Positions 25,356 through 33,753 of a stretch of 64,000 bases of DNA are shown here, piece after piece; position 1 is the stretch's first letter; each line of letters begins with the position of its first letter. The stretch lies in contig JAKSKX010000001.1 of the NCBI GenBank assembly GCA_024401535.1, positions 186,001 through 250,000 on the forward strand, in the 5' to 3' direction. This stretch comes from Paludibacteraceae bacterium (GTDB taxonomy: Bacteria; Bacteroidota; Bacteroidia; Bacteroidales; Paludibacteraceae). The notes beneath the pieces were generated by a model that saw only the letters and a list, made by a program, of their open reading frames with translations, made no database searches and had not been told where the DNA came from. A program made the translations under genes and the position numbers.

Positions 25356-25432
25356 CTAACAGAGCGAAAGAAAGTATAAGAAATCTATACCAGATAAGTA
25401 CACGAAAGAGCATCCAAAGAAAACAAGAAACT

Positions 25433-25936
25433 ATGAACAGAGCGTTGAAATACTTGGTTGGCACTATGGCTATGCTGCCGAGCCTCTTGGTGGCGGAGGC
25501 AGAGGAACAGCACTACATCCTTACCGGAGATGGATTGCAGAAGGCAGACAGCGGCTACGAAGATGTGCGGTTTCTTACCGAGGAGGAGGTTCTTGGATGG
25601 TGCGCACAAGAACCCGACTCGTTGAAGGACGAGGCATATACAAAGTACGGATTCACATGGCATTCAATATACGAGAGTATGAAAAGGGATTCGTTCGCAT
25701 ACGTTCCTTTTACTGTGGAGAAGTATGAGTATGAGTATCATAGGGATAGACACCATTTAAAAGAATTCATGACATGGCACAGAGATGTGTGTGACTGTCC
25801 GTTCGAGGAGCTGATAATTGTTCACTATCGTTCTCCGCAGTGGACATGGAACGCTTTGGCTGGCAGAGAGGGGTTGCTCCCTATCTGCAGAAAACACAAG
25901 AAGCAGTTCAGAATAATGTTGTGGAGTATGAATTAA
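25433..25936 (+). CDS. Secreted hypothetical protein, WTW/GREG family, copy 1
   Basis: A 167-residue protein from the ATG at 25433; the longer frame to 25334 overlaps the previous gene. A signal-peptide-like start (residues 1-20) is followed by the motif LTEEEVLGW and a C-terminal block SPQWTWNALAGREGLLPICR. A second, related gene follows directly. The C-terminal block resembles a Bacteroidota family with a W-T-W..L-x-GREG pattern, known to me only as hypothetical. Confidence 0.6.
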   Translation: MNRALKYLVGTMAMLPSLLVAEAEEQHYILTGDGLQKADSGYEDVRFLTEEEVLGWCAQEPDSLKDEAYTKYGFTWHSIYESMKRDSFAYVPFTVEKYEYEYHRDRHHLKEFMTWHRDVCDCPFEELIIVHYRSPQWTWNALAGREGLLPICRKHKKQFRIMLWSMN

Positions 25937-25948
25937 GCTCTTTTGTGT

Positions 25949-26524
25949 ATGATGAAACGGATTTTATGTGTTGTGTCCATACTGTCTAGCCTCTTGCCGG
26001 CATCTGCCCATGATTCGCTGAAAGAGAGGGTAGAGGAGCATTTGAAAATGGTAGAGAGGTATCGTCAGGAGAGAAGCTATGAGGTAGAGCCGGGAATATA
26101 TCGTGTTGAATATCCAGACGATGACGAACTTGAAATAAAGGATATAGAGATTATCTATCTGCCGGAAGAAGAGGTGCTTGGGTGGACTGAAATCGAGCCT
26201 GATTCGTTGTTGGACGAATACATGGGAGTCTGTGGATTCAACTGGTGCGGAATATACGAATGTATGAGCAGGGATTCGTTTGCCTGCATACCTTTTGACG
26301 AGGAACTGTATTTCAGTGGAATTTACGGAACGAAAGTTTTCAGACGAAAATTTGAGAAGTCGAGGGAAAGGAAAGGATGTAACTGTCCGTTAGATGAACT
26401 TGTGCTTGTCTATTACAATTCTCCGCAATGGACTTGGCCTGCACTTGTGGGCAGAGAGGGACTTCTGCCAATCTGCCGCAAGCACAAGTTTCAGTTTAAG
26501 CTGAGAACCTGGAAGATGAGCTGA
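25949..26524 (+). CDS. Secreted hypothetical protein, WTW/GREG family, copy 2
   Basis: A 191-residue paralog of the preceding gene, 12 bases downstream. It has a clear signal peptide (RILCVVSILSSLLPASAHD). Shared segments are LPEEEVLGW, EPDSLLDEY, CNCPLDELVLVYYNSPQWTW and GREGLLPICRKHKFQF. The conserved cysteines (CNCP and PICRK) suggest a disulfide or metal site. The Met start could also be at 25952. Function unknown. Confidence 0.65.
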   Translation: MMKRILCVVSILSSLLPASAHDSLKERVEEHLKMVERYRQERSYEVEPGIYRVEYPDDDELEIKDIEIIYLPEEEVLGWTEIEPDSLLDEYMGVCGFNWCGIYECMSRDSFACIPFDEELYFSGIYGTKVFRRKFEKSRERKGCNCPLDELVLVYYNSPQWTWPALVGREGLLPICRKHKFQFKLRTWKMS

Positions 26525-26810
26525 CGGAATGTGGGAATCTGTGGGAAACTACTGTAAAATCTTGTGTTTTGTTCAAATACTGGGCTGGAATTTCTTTCCA
26601 GACATTTGGAATGTTTTCCAATTCTTTCTAATTTTTTTGTAAATTGGAAAGAATTATATACATTTTGATGCGCCAGATAATACCACAAACAGATATCTAT
26701 TACCATCATAGTGGCACATATTATGTGTAACATACAATTTTTTACAGTTAAAGATTGCAATATGTGTTAATTTTATTACCTTTGTATTTTAATTTTTAAC
26801 ATTTATTAAA

Positions 26811-28118
26811 ATGGTTAAGGATGTATTAAAGTTTATAGATTTGTTCGCTGGTATAGGTGGAATAAGGCTAGGATTAGAACAAGCTGCAAAGGAAGCTGGT
26901 TTTACGCCTATGTGTGTATTTACATCTGAAATCAAAGAGCACGCTATAGCCATATTAAAACAGAATCATCCTAAAGATAAAATTACTGGTGATATTACTA
27001 AGGTAGATGCTGATACTATTCCAGATTTTGATATATTGTGTGGTGGGTTTCCTTGCCAAGCATTTAGTGCGGCTGGTAATAGGGATGGATTTGCAGATAC
27101 TAGAGGTACTTTGTTTTTTGATGTAGAAAGAATTATAAGAACTAAGACTCCAAAAGGATTTATACTTGAAAATGTTGAAGGACTAGTAAATCACGATGGG
27201 GGTAATACCTTAGAGGTAATACTTTCTAATCTGGATGCTGCTGGCTATTGGGTATCACATAAGGTATTAAATTCCGTAGATTTCGGTGTGCCACAAGAAA
27301 GAAAGCGTATATATTTTGTGGGGGTCAGAAAGGATTTATGTAAAGAAGCAATATCTTTAGATGCATTCCCTAAAAAGAAAGCCACTTTAGAAAAAGTATT
27401 AGAATCTGGTAAACCTACATCTGCTTCTCCTTTTGTAACACTTCTACTTAATCTTTTTACAGTAGAAGAATTAGCTGGTAAAGCTATTAAGGATAAGCGT
27501 GGTGGTGAATCAAATATACATAGTTGGGATTTACAATTAAAAGGACCTGTAAGCACTGAAGAAAAAGAATTACTTAATCTTCTTATGACAGAAAGAAGAA
27601 AAAAGAAATGGGCTGAAATCATTGGTATAAAGTGGATGGATGGTATGCCTTTAACAAAAGGACAAATAGAAACCTTCTACCAGAATGATAATTTACAAGC
27701 TATGTTAGATGATTTAACTAATAAAGGCTATGTGAGATTTGAACACCCTAAGAAACAAATAACGGAAGAACACATAGCCCCTAATGGGGAAAAAGTAACC
27801 ACTACTAGAAGGGTAAGTGATACTAGTAAACCCAAAGGGTATAATATAGTAGCTGGTAAACTTAGCTACGAAGTGGGTAAGGTATTATCCCCTAATGAAG
27901 TAGCCCCCACATTAGTAGCAACAGATATGCAACACCTATTTGTAGGTGATAATGGCGGTCTGCGTACCCTTACATTAAGGGAAGGGTTAAGATTATTTGG
28001 TTATCCAGAATCCTTTAAGTTTGACATAAAAGAAAAGGATGGTTTTGATTTGCTTGGTAATACAGTAGTAGTACCTGTTATCAAAGCAGTAGCTTCACGA
28101 TTAGTAGATAAGATTTAG
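26811..28118 (+). CDS. DNA (cytosine-5) methyltransferase, type II R-M
   Basis: Methylates cytosine C5 in a specific DNA site to protect the host from the paired endonuclease. It is 435 residues with all the ordered C5-MTase motifs: FIDLFAGIGGIRLGLE (I, about 8-23), GGFPCQAFSAAG with catalytic Cys (IV, about 80), ENVEG (VI), QERKRIYFVG (VIII) and LGNTVVVPV (X, about 416). The variable target-recognition region is about 190-360. The neighbouring NgoBV-like endonuclease points to a GGNNCC target, by analogy only. A TACCTTTG box at 26778-26785 is a possible -7 element. Confidence 0.93.
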   Translation: MVKDVLKFIDLFAGIGGIRLGLEQAAKEAGFTPMCVFTSEIKEHAIAILKQNHPKDKITGDITKVDADTIPDFDILCGGFPCQAFSAAGNRDGFADTRGTLFFDVERIIRTKTPKGFILENVEGLVNHDGGNTLEVILSNLDAAGYWVSHKVLNSVDFGVPQERKRIYFVGVRKDLCKEAISLDAFPKKKATLEKVLESGKPTSASPFVTLLLNLFTVEELAGKAIKDKRGGESNIHSWDLQLKGPVSTEEKELLNLLMTERRKKKWAEIIGIKWMDGMPLTKGQIETFYQNDNLQAMLDDLTNKGYVRFEHPKKQITEEHIAPNGEKVTTTRRVSDTSKPKGYNIVAGKLSYEVGKVLSPNEVAPTLVATDMQHLFVGDNGGLRTLTLREGLRLFGYPESFKFDIKEKDGFDLLGNTVVVPVIKAVASRLVDKI

Positions 28119-28147
28119 TATGTTTTTCTTTTTTCGATAATAACGAT

Positions 28148-28915
28148 ATGGTGCAAAAAGTAACAGCTGAAGAAATTTTTGATGCCCTACGGAATGAGTT
28201 TACTTTTGTAGGTACTGAAGGCTATATTAAATTCAATCTAAGAGATTTTGATATAGTAGTAGAGCAAAATAATGTAGTAGGTAACATTCTTGAAGAATGG
28301 TTAGCTAAATGGTTTACAGAAAAGAATTTTGAAAACATTCACAATCACAAACAGTGCTCCCCTGATTTCTGGTTAGATAAAGATAACCTTAATGAAGGAT
28401 GGATGGAAGTAAAGTCTTTTACTGGAAGCCCTAATTTTGATATAGGAGCATTCCGTGGATACATAAACGAGATAGTAGAAAATCCGTGGAAACTACACGC
28501 TAAGTATCTTCTTATAAAATATAGAATGGAAGAAGAAGGCGGTCTGGTAGTTATAGAAGATTTCTGGCTAAAGAATGTATGGGAAATTAGTTGTACGAGC
28601 AGTAATTGGCCTGTAAAGGTACAGTACCGTAATAAGGTTATTAACAATATTAGACCTGCTACTTGGTATTCAGATAATACAGATTACCCTACCTTTGAAT
28701 GCCTAGAGGATTTTCTGGCTGCATTAGAACAAACCATTTACGATTATCATGATACTAGATCTACCATTGCAGAAAATTGGGCTAAAAAACTATGTGCCAA
28801 TTATAAGAAGTACTATGGTAAAGACCTGATATTACCTAGATGGATGGATGTAAAACACAAATATCCAAAGAAGCTAACAAAAGCAGAATTAAAGGCACTT
28901 GCAAAAAAAGAATAG
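28148..28915 (+). CDS. NgoBV-like type II restriction endonuclease
   Basis: Partner of the methyltransferase 29 bases upstream; expected to cut unmethylated DNA. It is 255 residues. The stretch VGNILEEWLAKWF (about 41-53), the putative catalytic core SPDFWL ... WMEVKSFTG (PD...EVK pattern, about 73-95) and the block WLKNVWEISCTSSNWPVKVQ (about 139-158) match the NgoBV family as I remember it (Pfam RE_NgoBV, site GGNNCC). The PD-(D/E)xK-type residues are visible. Assignment is from memory. Confidence 0.75.
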   Translation: MVQKVTAEEIFDALRNEFTFVGTEGYIKFNLRDFDIVVEQNNVVGNILEEWLAKWFTEKNFENIHNHKQCSPDFWLDKDNLNEGWMEVKSFTGSPNFDIGAFRGYINEIVENPWKLHAKYLLIKYRMEEEGGLVVIEDFWLKNVWEISCTSSNWPVKVQYRNKVINNIRPATWYSDNTDYPTFECLEDFLAALEQTIYDYHDTRSTIAENWAKKLCANYKKYYGKDLILPRWMDVKHKYPKKLTKAELKALAKKE

Positions 28916-28924
28916 CGGTAAATA

Positions 28925-28984
28925 ATGAAACTAGCAATAATAGGAAGCCGTATCTGTCCACCACTGGAATGTATATGGGTTTAA
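28925..28984 (+). pseudogene. Truncated start of a SLOG/DUF2493-like gene
   Basis: A 19-codon frame begins MKLAIIGSRI, the usual N-terminus of DUF2493/SLOG nucleotide-binding proteins, then stops at 28982-28984. The rest of such a gene is absent. It lies 9 bases after the endonuclease stop, so it may mark a deletion or insertion junction at the end of the R-M island. The remaining sequence to 29095 shows no gene. Confidence 0.35.
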
Positions 28985-29094
28985 TAGTTATAGTTATAAA
29001 AAATAATGCTCCGACATTTGATAATTTTACTCCCTAAACCGTTGCATATCTCCGTGAAAATTAGTTTCTTTGCATATGATACCTATTATAATTG

Positions 29095-29131
29095 CAAAAA
29101 AAATGGGAGTGCCGGAATTATGGCACTCCCA
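29095..29131 (-). terminator. Terminator of the superoxide reductase gene
   Basis: A perfect 10-bp stem (29104-29113 with 29122-29131) is followed on the minus strand by a run of eight T. It lies about 70 bases beyond the stop codon of the gene. Confidence 0.8.
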
Positions 29132-29198
29132 CCGGTTTACAGCCTGATTGTGGTTGCTGTTGGGTGTGTTTGGATTACAACCACGGGCATAGGCTTAG

Positions 29199-29609
29199 TC
29201 AGAAATATACCTGTTCACACAGGTTGGAAAACTCTGTCATCCACAGGCCGTGGAGGTTGCAGTACTCGTAAGCGGCAACGAGTCTGTCCTCTTCGTCAAT
29301 GACAAATGTGGTTTGAGGCAAGTCTCCCGACTTGAGCTTCCTGAACTGAAATCCGTTTGTGGTCTGGATGACGATGAATTCAATGTGGTGGGCGTCTGTC
29401 GAAGGGTGGATTACCGACGACACGGTAACCGTAACCTTGTTGCCCTCGCGCTTTACAACAGGCAGGTGCTTCTCTCCCAGTCCGTCAGTCTTTTGGGGTG
29501 TCAGTTCCTCCATCTTCTCGTTGCAGCAGGTTACGGTACCGAACCCATTTACTGCTTTGACGAACACGTTTCCGCAAGTGTTGCATCTGAAAAACTTTAG
29601 TGTCTCCAT
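29199..29609 (-). CDS. dfx: Superoxide reductase (desulfoferrodoxin)
   Basis: Reduces superoxide to peroxide in anaerobes without making oxygen. From METLKFFRC it is 136 residues; two further in-frame residues upstream are unlikely. The desulforedoxin-like iron site is CNTC plus TCC (about residues 9-29). The catalytic iron site comprises the EKHLP glutamate-lysine-histidine (about 47), HHIEF (about 74) and the C-terminal YCNLHGLW (about 115). It faces an AraC regulator across a divergent promoter region. Confidence 0.93.
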   Translation of the reverse strand: METLKFFRCNTCGNVFVKAVNGFGTVTCCNEKMEELTPQKTDGLGEKHLPVVKREGNKVTVTVSSVIHPSTDAHHIEFIVIQTTNGFQFRKLKSGDLPQTTFVIDEEDRLVAAYEYCNLHGLWMTEFSNLCEQVYF

Positions 29610-29647
29610 AAGCATGAATTTATGTTGATGTTTTTGTTTTGACGATG

Positions 29648-29655
29648 CAAAGGTA
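29648..29655 (-). promoter_or_regulatory. Probable -7 element for dfx
   Basis: The minus strand reads TACCTTTG here, about 40 bases upstream of the dfx start. A TTG lies 22 bases further upstream (plus 29678-29680). Confidence 0.5.
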
Positions 29656-29752
29656 GGTGTATAATCCTCTTGAAAATCAATAAAAAAGGGAAATAGAATG
29701 GTAAAAAAGGGAATAGGTTACGATAGTGAAACCCATATTCCCGGAAATGCCA

Positions 29753-29760
29753 TAACTTTG
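29753..29760 (+). promoter_or_regulatory. Probable -7 element for the AraC gene
   Basis: TAACTTTG lies 24 bases before the ATG at 29785. Its position inside the longer upstream frame argues that translation starts at 29785 and not at 29698. Confidence 0.5.
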
Positions 29761-29784
29761 CATCCGATTACCAATATATACACT

Positions 29785-30678
29785 ATGGAAAAGATGAAGG
29801 AAACGTACTATCGGTACGATATGGTATGCGATAGCCTTGGAGAAAAGATTGTAGAGGTTACCCGTCTGCCGGAGTTCTTTGACTCAGCCCAAGAGGTCGT
29901 CAGGCAGCATGTCCACCCGTTCTATGAGGTGGTGTGGTTCACCGAGGGCGAAGGGCGGTGCAGGGTTGACTTCAACGAATACCCGATAGGTCGTGATATG
30001 GTGTTTTTCATCGCTCCGGGACAGGTGCATTCGCTCGACAGCACCGTTGACAGAAGCCGTTGCCGAGGCTATGTGCTGAAGGTCAGCAGCGGACTGCTGA
30101 GGAGCGAGGCGCTGTCGGACAACGGGTCGCTGCTGAAATACAACGTGTTCAACGCTCATGACAGGCTGCCGTACATAAGGCTCGGGCAGAAGGCTAGCGA
30201 CGCACTGACACGCATAATAGAGGGCGTGTCTAGGGAGCTTGCCAGTCCGGAGGCTATAGGCCATGTGGAGTACCTGAGGTCGCTTGTGAAGATGCTGATA
30301 ATACAGTTCGAGCGAAGCTATAACCCGGATGAAGAACAGCTGTTTTCCCCGAGCAAGCTTTCGCACAGGGCGTTCCTCTCGTTCCGCAGGGATGTGGAGC
30401 ATAATTTCCGCAGGATGCACTCCGTCAAGGAGTATGCCGGAATGCTGAACGTGACGACCAAGACACTTGCCAACTATGTTTCGGAATGCTCGTCGTTCAC
30501 TCCGCTCGAGATTATAAACAACAGAATAACGCTCGAGGCCAAGCGACTGCTACGTTTTTCCGACTATATGGTCAAGGAGATATCCTTTGAGCTGGGGTTC
30601 GAGGACCCTTCGTATTTCGTCAAGTTTTTCAAGCGTCAGTCGGGGTATTCTCCGGCGGAATACCGTACGCTTGAATAA
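29785..30678 (+). CDS. AraC-family transcriptional regulator
   Basis: A 297-residue regulator from the ATG at 29785. The N-terminal cupin sensing region contains [19 protein letters not shown] (about 40-58). The C-terminal AraC double helix-turn-helix spans about 215-297 ([20 protein letters not shown] and [20 protein letters not shown]). It is divergent from dfx and immediately upstream of menB. It may control either, but the effector is not known. Confidence 0.9.
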   Translation: MEKMKETYYRYDMVCDSLGEKIVEVTRLPEFFDSAQEVVRQHVHPFYEVVWFTEGEGRCRVDFNEYPIGRDMVFFIAPGQVHSLDSTVDRSRCRGYVLKVSSGLLRSEALSDNGSLLKYNVFNAHDRLPYIRLGQKASDALTRIIEGVSRELASPEAIGHVEYLRSLVKMLIIQFERSYNPDEEQLFSPSKLSHRAFLSFRRDVEHNFRRMHSVKEYAGMLNVTTKTLANYVSECSSFTPLEIINNRITLEAKRLLRFSDYMVKEISFELGFEDPSYFVKFFKRQSGYSPAEYRTLE

Positions 30679-30734
30679 TGCGGCTCGATGACATTTTTAG
30701 GCGCAAAAACGGGCGATTATTCGGAAAAAATCAC

Positions 30735-30742
30735 TATCTTTG
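30735..30742 (+). promoter_or_regulatory. Probable -7 element for menB-menC-menE
   Basis: TATCTTTG lies 25 bases before the chosen menB ATG at 30768, inside a longer upstream frame that starts at 30678. This supports the internal start. Confidence 0.5.
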
Positions 30743-30767
30743 TACCAGATTTCAAACACAGAGATAC

Positions 30768-31583
30768 ATGAGAAACTGGGAAACAATAAAGGAATATAGG
30801 GAGATCATTTTCGATTTCTACGGTGGTATAGGTCGAATCACAATAAACCGTGAGCGATACAGAAACGCTTTCACTCCGCTTACAACAGCAGAGATGAGCG
30901 ACGCACTACGCATCTGCCGCGAGGATGCGAGAATCAACGTCGTTGTACTCACGGGAGCCGGAGACATGGCATTCTGTGCCGGCGGAGACATGCACTGCAA
31001 GGGGCATGGCGGATACATAGACGAGGGCGGTGTGCCACGTCTTTCGGTACTTGACGTGCAGAAGCAGATACGTTCGCTTCCAAAGCCCGTTATAGCGGCT
31101 GTGAACGGCTATGCCATAGGCGGAGGCCATGTGCTTCACGTTGTGTGCGACCTCAGTATAGCGAGCGAGAACGCCATATTCGGCCAGACAGGACCTAAGG
31201 TGGGTTCGTTCGATGCAGGTTTCGGATCGAGCTACCTAGCCTCTGTAATAGGCCAGAAAAGGGCAAGAGAGATATGGTTCATGTGCCGACAGTACGATGC
31301 AAAGCAGGCTCTTGACTGGGGATTGGTGAACTGCGTGGTGCCTTTGGACAAGCTTGAGGACGAGTACGTGGCATGGGCAGAGAGAATGCAGGAGCTTTCT
31401 CCTTTGGCACTTAGAATGATAAAGAGGGGACTTAACGCCGAGCTTGACGGTCAGGTCGGAATCCAGGAGTTTGCCGGAGACATGACTATGCTGTACTACT
31501 GTCTTGACGAGGCTCAAGAGGGCGGAAAGGCATTTTTGGAGAAGAGAAAGCCGGATTTCTCGAAGTACCCTAAATTCCCGTAA
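30768..31583 (+). CDS. menB: 1,4-dihydroxy-2-naphthoyl-CoA synthase
   Basis: Closes the second ring of menaquinone from o-succinylbenzoyl-CoA. It is 271 residues from the ATG at 30768, which matches the family start ([13 protein letters not shown]). Crotonase-fold features: [15 protein letters not shown] (about 66-80, oxyanion hole), [21 protein letters not shown] (about 108) and [17 protein letters not shown] (about 140). The C-terminal [13 protein letters not shown] is characteristic of MenB. It is the first gene of a menB-menC-menE unit. Confidence 0.95.
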   Translation: MRNWETIKEYREIIFDFYGGIGRITINRERYRNAFTPLTTAEMSDALRICREDARINVVVLTGAGDMAFCAGGDMHCKGHGGYIDEGGVPRLSVLDVQKQIRSLPKPVIAAVNGYAIGGGHVLHVVCDLSIASENAIFGQTGPKVGSFDAGFGSSYLASVIGQKRAREIWFMCRQYDAKQALDWGLVNCVVPLDKLEDEYVAWAERMQELSPLALRMIKRGLNAELDGQVGIQEFAGDMTMLYYCLDEAQEGGKAFLEKRKPDFSKYPKFP

Positions 31584-31616
31584 ACATCAGGTTTCATCGC
31601 TAAAATCTAACTGGAA

Positions 31617-32639
31617 ATGTCTAAAGTCAAGGTTTCGGTATCACCATACAGACTCGTGTTCAACGAGCGTGTGTTCACCTCAAGAGGATCTCTGGACGAC
31701 CATACAGTCTATTATGTCGAGATTAGGGACGACGAGGGACGCTGCGGAGTGGGAGAGTGCGCACCGCTGTACGGCCTCAGTCCGGAGTACGGTGACGGAC
31801 TGTACGAGCGTCTGGTCAAGCTTGCCGGTGAGTACGAGAAGCACGGAGATATGGACAGGATGGACTTCACGAACCTGTCGTCAGCAAAATTCGCCTTCGA
31901 GTGCGCAGAGATGCAGTTCAGACGCAACAGCAGGGTGATTTACGACACACCCTATTGCCGTGGAGAGGAAGGCCAGCCCATAAACGGACTTGTGTGGATG
32001 GGCGAGATAGAGGTCATGCTAAGAAGGGCAAGGGAGAAGTACGACCTTGGCTTCAGATGTCTGAAGTTCAAGATAGGAAGCAAGGACTTCAACAGAGAGA
32101 TGGAGCTGCTGAGAGCCATGCGCAGCGAGTTCGGAAACACGATAACCATGCGTGTCGATGCAAACTGCGCCTATTCACCGGACTTTTACATGAACGAAGT
32201 CGAGCCAGTTCTGTATTCACTCGGAATACATTCCATAGAGCAGCCGGTAAAGGTGGCTGACGAGGACGGACTAAGGAGGTGCTGTGCGGAAAGCAGGGTG
32301 GACATAGCTCTGGACGAGTCGCTGATAGGTACCAAAAGCACCGATGAAATGGAGCGTATGCTTGACTATATAAAGCCGAAGTACGTAATACTGAAACCGA
32401 CTCTGTGCGGTGGCATAGGCGGTGCGGAAAGCTGGATAAGGGCTGCAAAGGAAAGAGGCATGGGCTATTGGGCAACCTCTGCACTTGAAAGCAACATTGG
32501 TCTGCACGCAATAGCGCAGTGGGCTTCAACCATAGGCGTGTCCATACCTCAAGGACTCGGCACAGGCATGATTTACAGCAACAACATTGACATGGGGTTG
32601 AGAATCGAGGGGGAAAAAATATGGATGAAATCGTTATAA
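31617..32639 (+). CDS. menC: o-Succinylbenzoate synthase
   Basis: Dehydrates SHCHC to o-succinylbenzoate in menaquinone synthesis. It is a 340-residue enolase-superfamily protein. The capping domain is residues 1-110. The barrel carries KFKIGSKDF (catalytic Lys region, about 145), MRVDANCAY (metal Asp, about 175), a glutamate near 202 (EQPV), LDES (about 232) and ILKPTLCGG (catalytic Lys, about 256). It overlaps menE by 19 bases, so their translation is likely coupled. Confidence 0.92.
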   Translation: MSKVKVSVSPYRLVFNERVFTSRGSLDDHTVYYVEIRDDEGRCGVGECAPLYGLSPEYGDGLYERLVKLAGEYEKHGDMDRMDFTNLSSAKFAFECAEMQFRRNSRVIYDTPYCRGEEGQPINGLVWMGEIEVMLRRAREKYDLGFRCLKFKIGSKDFNREMELLRAMRSEFGNTITMRVDANCAYSPDFYMNEVEPVLYSLGIHSIEQPVKVADEDGLRRCCAESRVDIALDESLIGTKSTDEMERMLDYIKPKYVILKPTLCGGIGGAESWIRAAKERGMGYWATSALESNIGLHAIAQWASTIGVSIPQGLGTGMIYSNNIDMGLRIEGEKIWMKSL

Positions 32640-33649
32640 ACGGTACGAAATACACCAGGGAAAACCTTTCGGAAATAGGAAATCCCGAAGTGAGGGAGTT
32701 CCTAGAGGAGTGGTTCTCTGACTCGGATACGGTAAACCTGCACACGTCCGGCTCTACGGGTACACCGAAGCTCATAGTGGCTGAAAAGTCAAGGATGGTG
32801 GCAAGCGCAAGGATGACCATAGAGTACCTTGGACTGAAGCGTGGAGACAGCGCACTGCTATGTATGCCGGTAAGGTACATAGCAGGCAAGATGATGGTCG
32901 TGAGGGCTGTCGTCGGAGGTCTGGACCTGCTTCTTGGTGATGTGTCGGGAAATCCGCTTGAAAACGAGGACAGGCATATTGACTTTGCGGCAATGGTACC
33001 GCTTCAAGTCTATAACTCGGTACAGAAAGAGAAGGACAGGTTCGAGAATATGGGCAAGGTGATAATCGGAGGCGGTGCCATAGACAAGGGGCTGGAGGAG
33101 TCCCTTTCAAGGCTTTCCAACGAGATTTATGCCACATACGGAATGACCGAGACTCTTTCCCACATAGCTATGCGCAGAGTGAACGGAGAGTGCAGAAGCG
33201 AATACTTTTCTCCGATGAAATGTGTGGAAACGGGTGTGTCAAGTGAAGGCTGCCTGTCAATATACGCACCGAATATATGTGCCGAAAGGCTGCAGACAAA
33301 CGACATAGTGGAAATGAATCCCGACTGCACTTTCCGAATATTGGGCAGAAAGGACAACGTGGTATGCTCCGGAGGAATCAAGCTTCAGATAGAGCAGATA
33401 GAGGGCAAGCTTGAGGGTGTGATAGCTCAAAACTACGCCTTTTCATCGCAGAAGGACGAGAGGCTGGGTGAAAGGCTTGTGCTTGTCATAGAGGGCGCAG
33501 AAGGGACTGAAATAACCCATGAAACGCTTGCAAAACACCTGTCAAAGTACGAGATGCCAAAATCTGTGATACACGTCAGTGAAATACCAAGAACCGAAAG
33601 CGGAAAAATCGCAAGGGCCAGACTGAGGGAGCTGATAGCGAAGATGTAG
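32621..33649 (+). CDS. menE: o-Succinylbenzoate-CoA ligase
   Basis: Activates o-succinylbenzoate with ATP and CoA. It is a 342-residue acyl-adenylate enzyme, short as in Bacteroidota MenE. Motifs: LHTSGSTGTPKLI (P-loop, about 39-51), YATYGMTETLSH (about 168), RILGRKDNVVCSGG (about 232) and the C-terminal lysine motif in ESGKIARARL (about 325). It starts inside menC. Confidence 0.92.
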   Translation: MDEIVINGTKYTRENLSEIGNPEVREFLEEWFSDSDTVNLHTSGSTGTPKLIVAEKSRMVASARMTIEYLGLKRGDSALLCMPVRYIAGKMMVVRAVVGGLDLLLGDVSGNPLENEDRHIDFAAMVPLQVYNSVQKEKDRFENMGKVIIGGGAIDKGLEESLSRLSNEIYATYGMTETLSHIAMRRVNGECRSEYFSPMKCVETGVSSEGCLSIYAPNICAERLQTNDIVEMNPDCTFRILGRKDNVVCSGGIKLQIEQIEGKLEGVIAQNYAFSSQKDERLGERLVLVIEGAEGTEITHETLAKHLSKYEMPKSVIHVSEIPRTESGKIARARLRELIAKM

Positions 33650-33719
33650 GCTATTATGCAGAAATTTGAAAATTTTGAACTTCTTTAATTTTTTTTGCCT
33701 GTTTTGTTGAAAAATACCT

Positions 33720-33727
33720 TATATTTG
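33720..33727 (+). promoter_or_regulatory. Probable -7 element for the 33754 lipoprotein
   Basis: TATATTTG fits the consensus, with TTTG 22 bases upstream at 33694-33697. The ATG lies 26 bases downstream. Confidence 0.5.
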
Positions 33728-33753
33728 CATCGTTGAACGTTATTTTTATTCTT

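Noticed and set aside
25334-25432. Longer start for the first WTW/GREG paralog
   Set aside because: It overlaps the preceding small gene and adds a basic stretch in front of a good signal peptide; the ATG at 25433 matches the paralog.
23114-26524. Integron-like cassette system
   Set aside because: Repeats precede each ORF but no attC-like palindromic site with conserved core and no integrase gene is visible; homologous recombination is sufficient to explain the layout.
32089-32889. 266-codon open frame antisense to menC/menE
   Set aside because: Cys/Leu/Pro-rich shadow of two solid genes with conserved motifs on the other strand.
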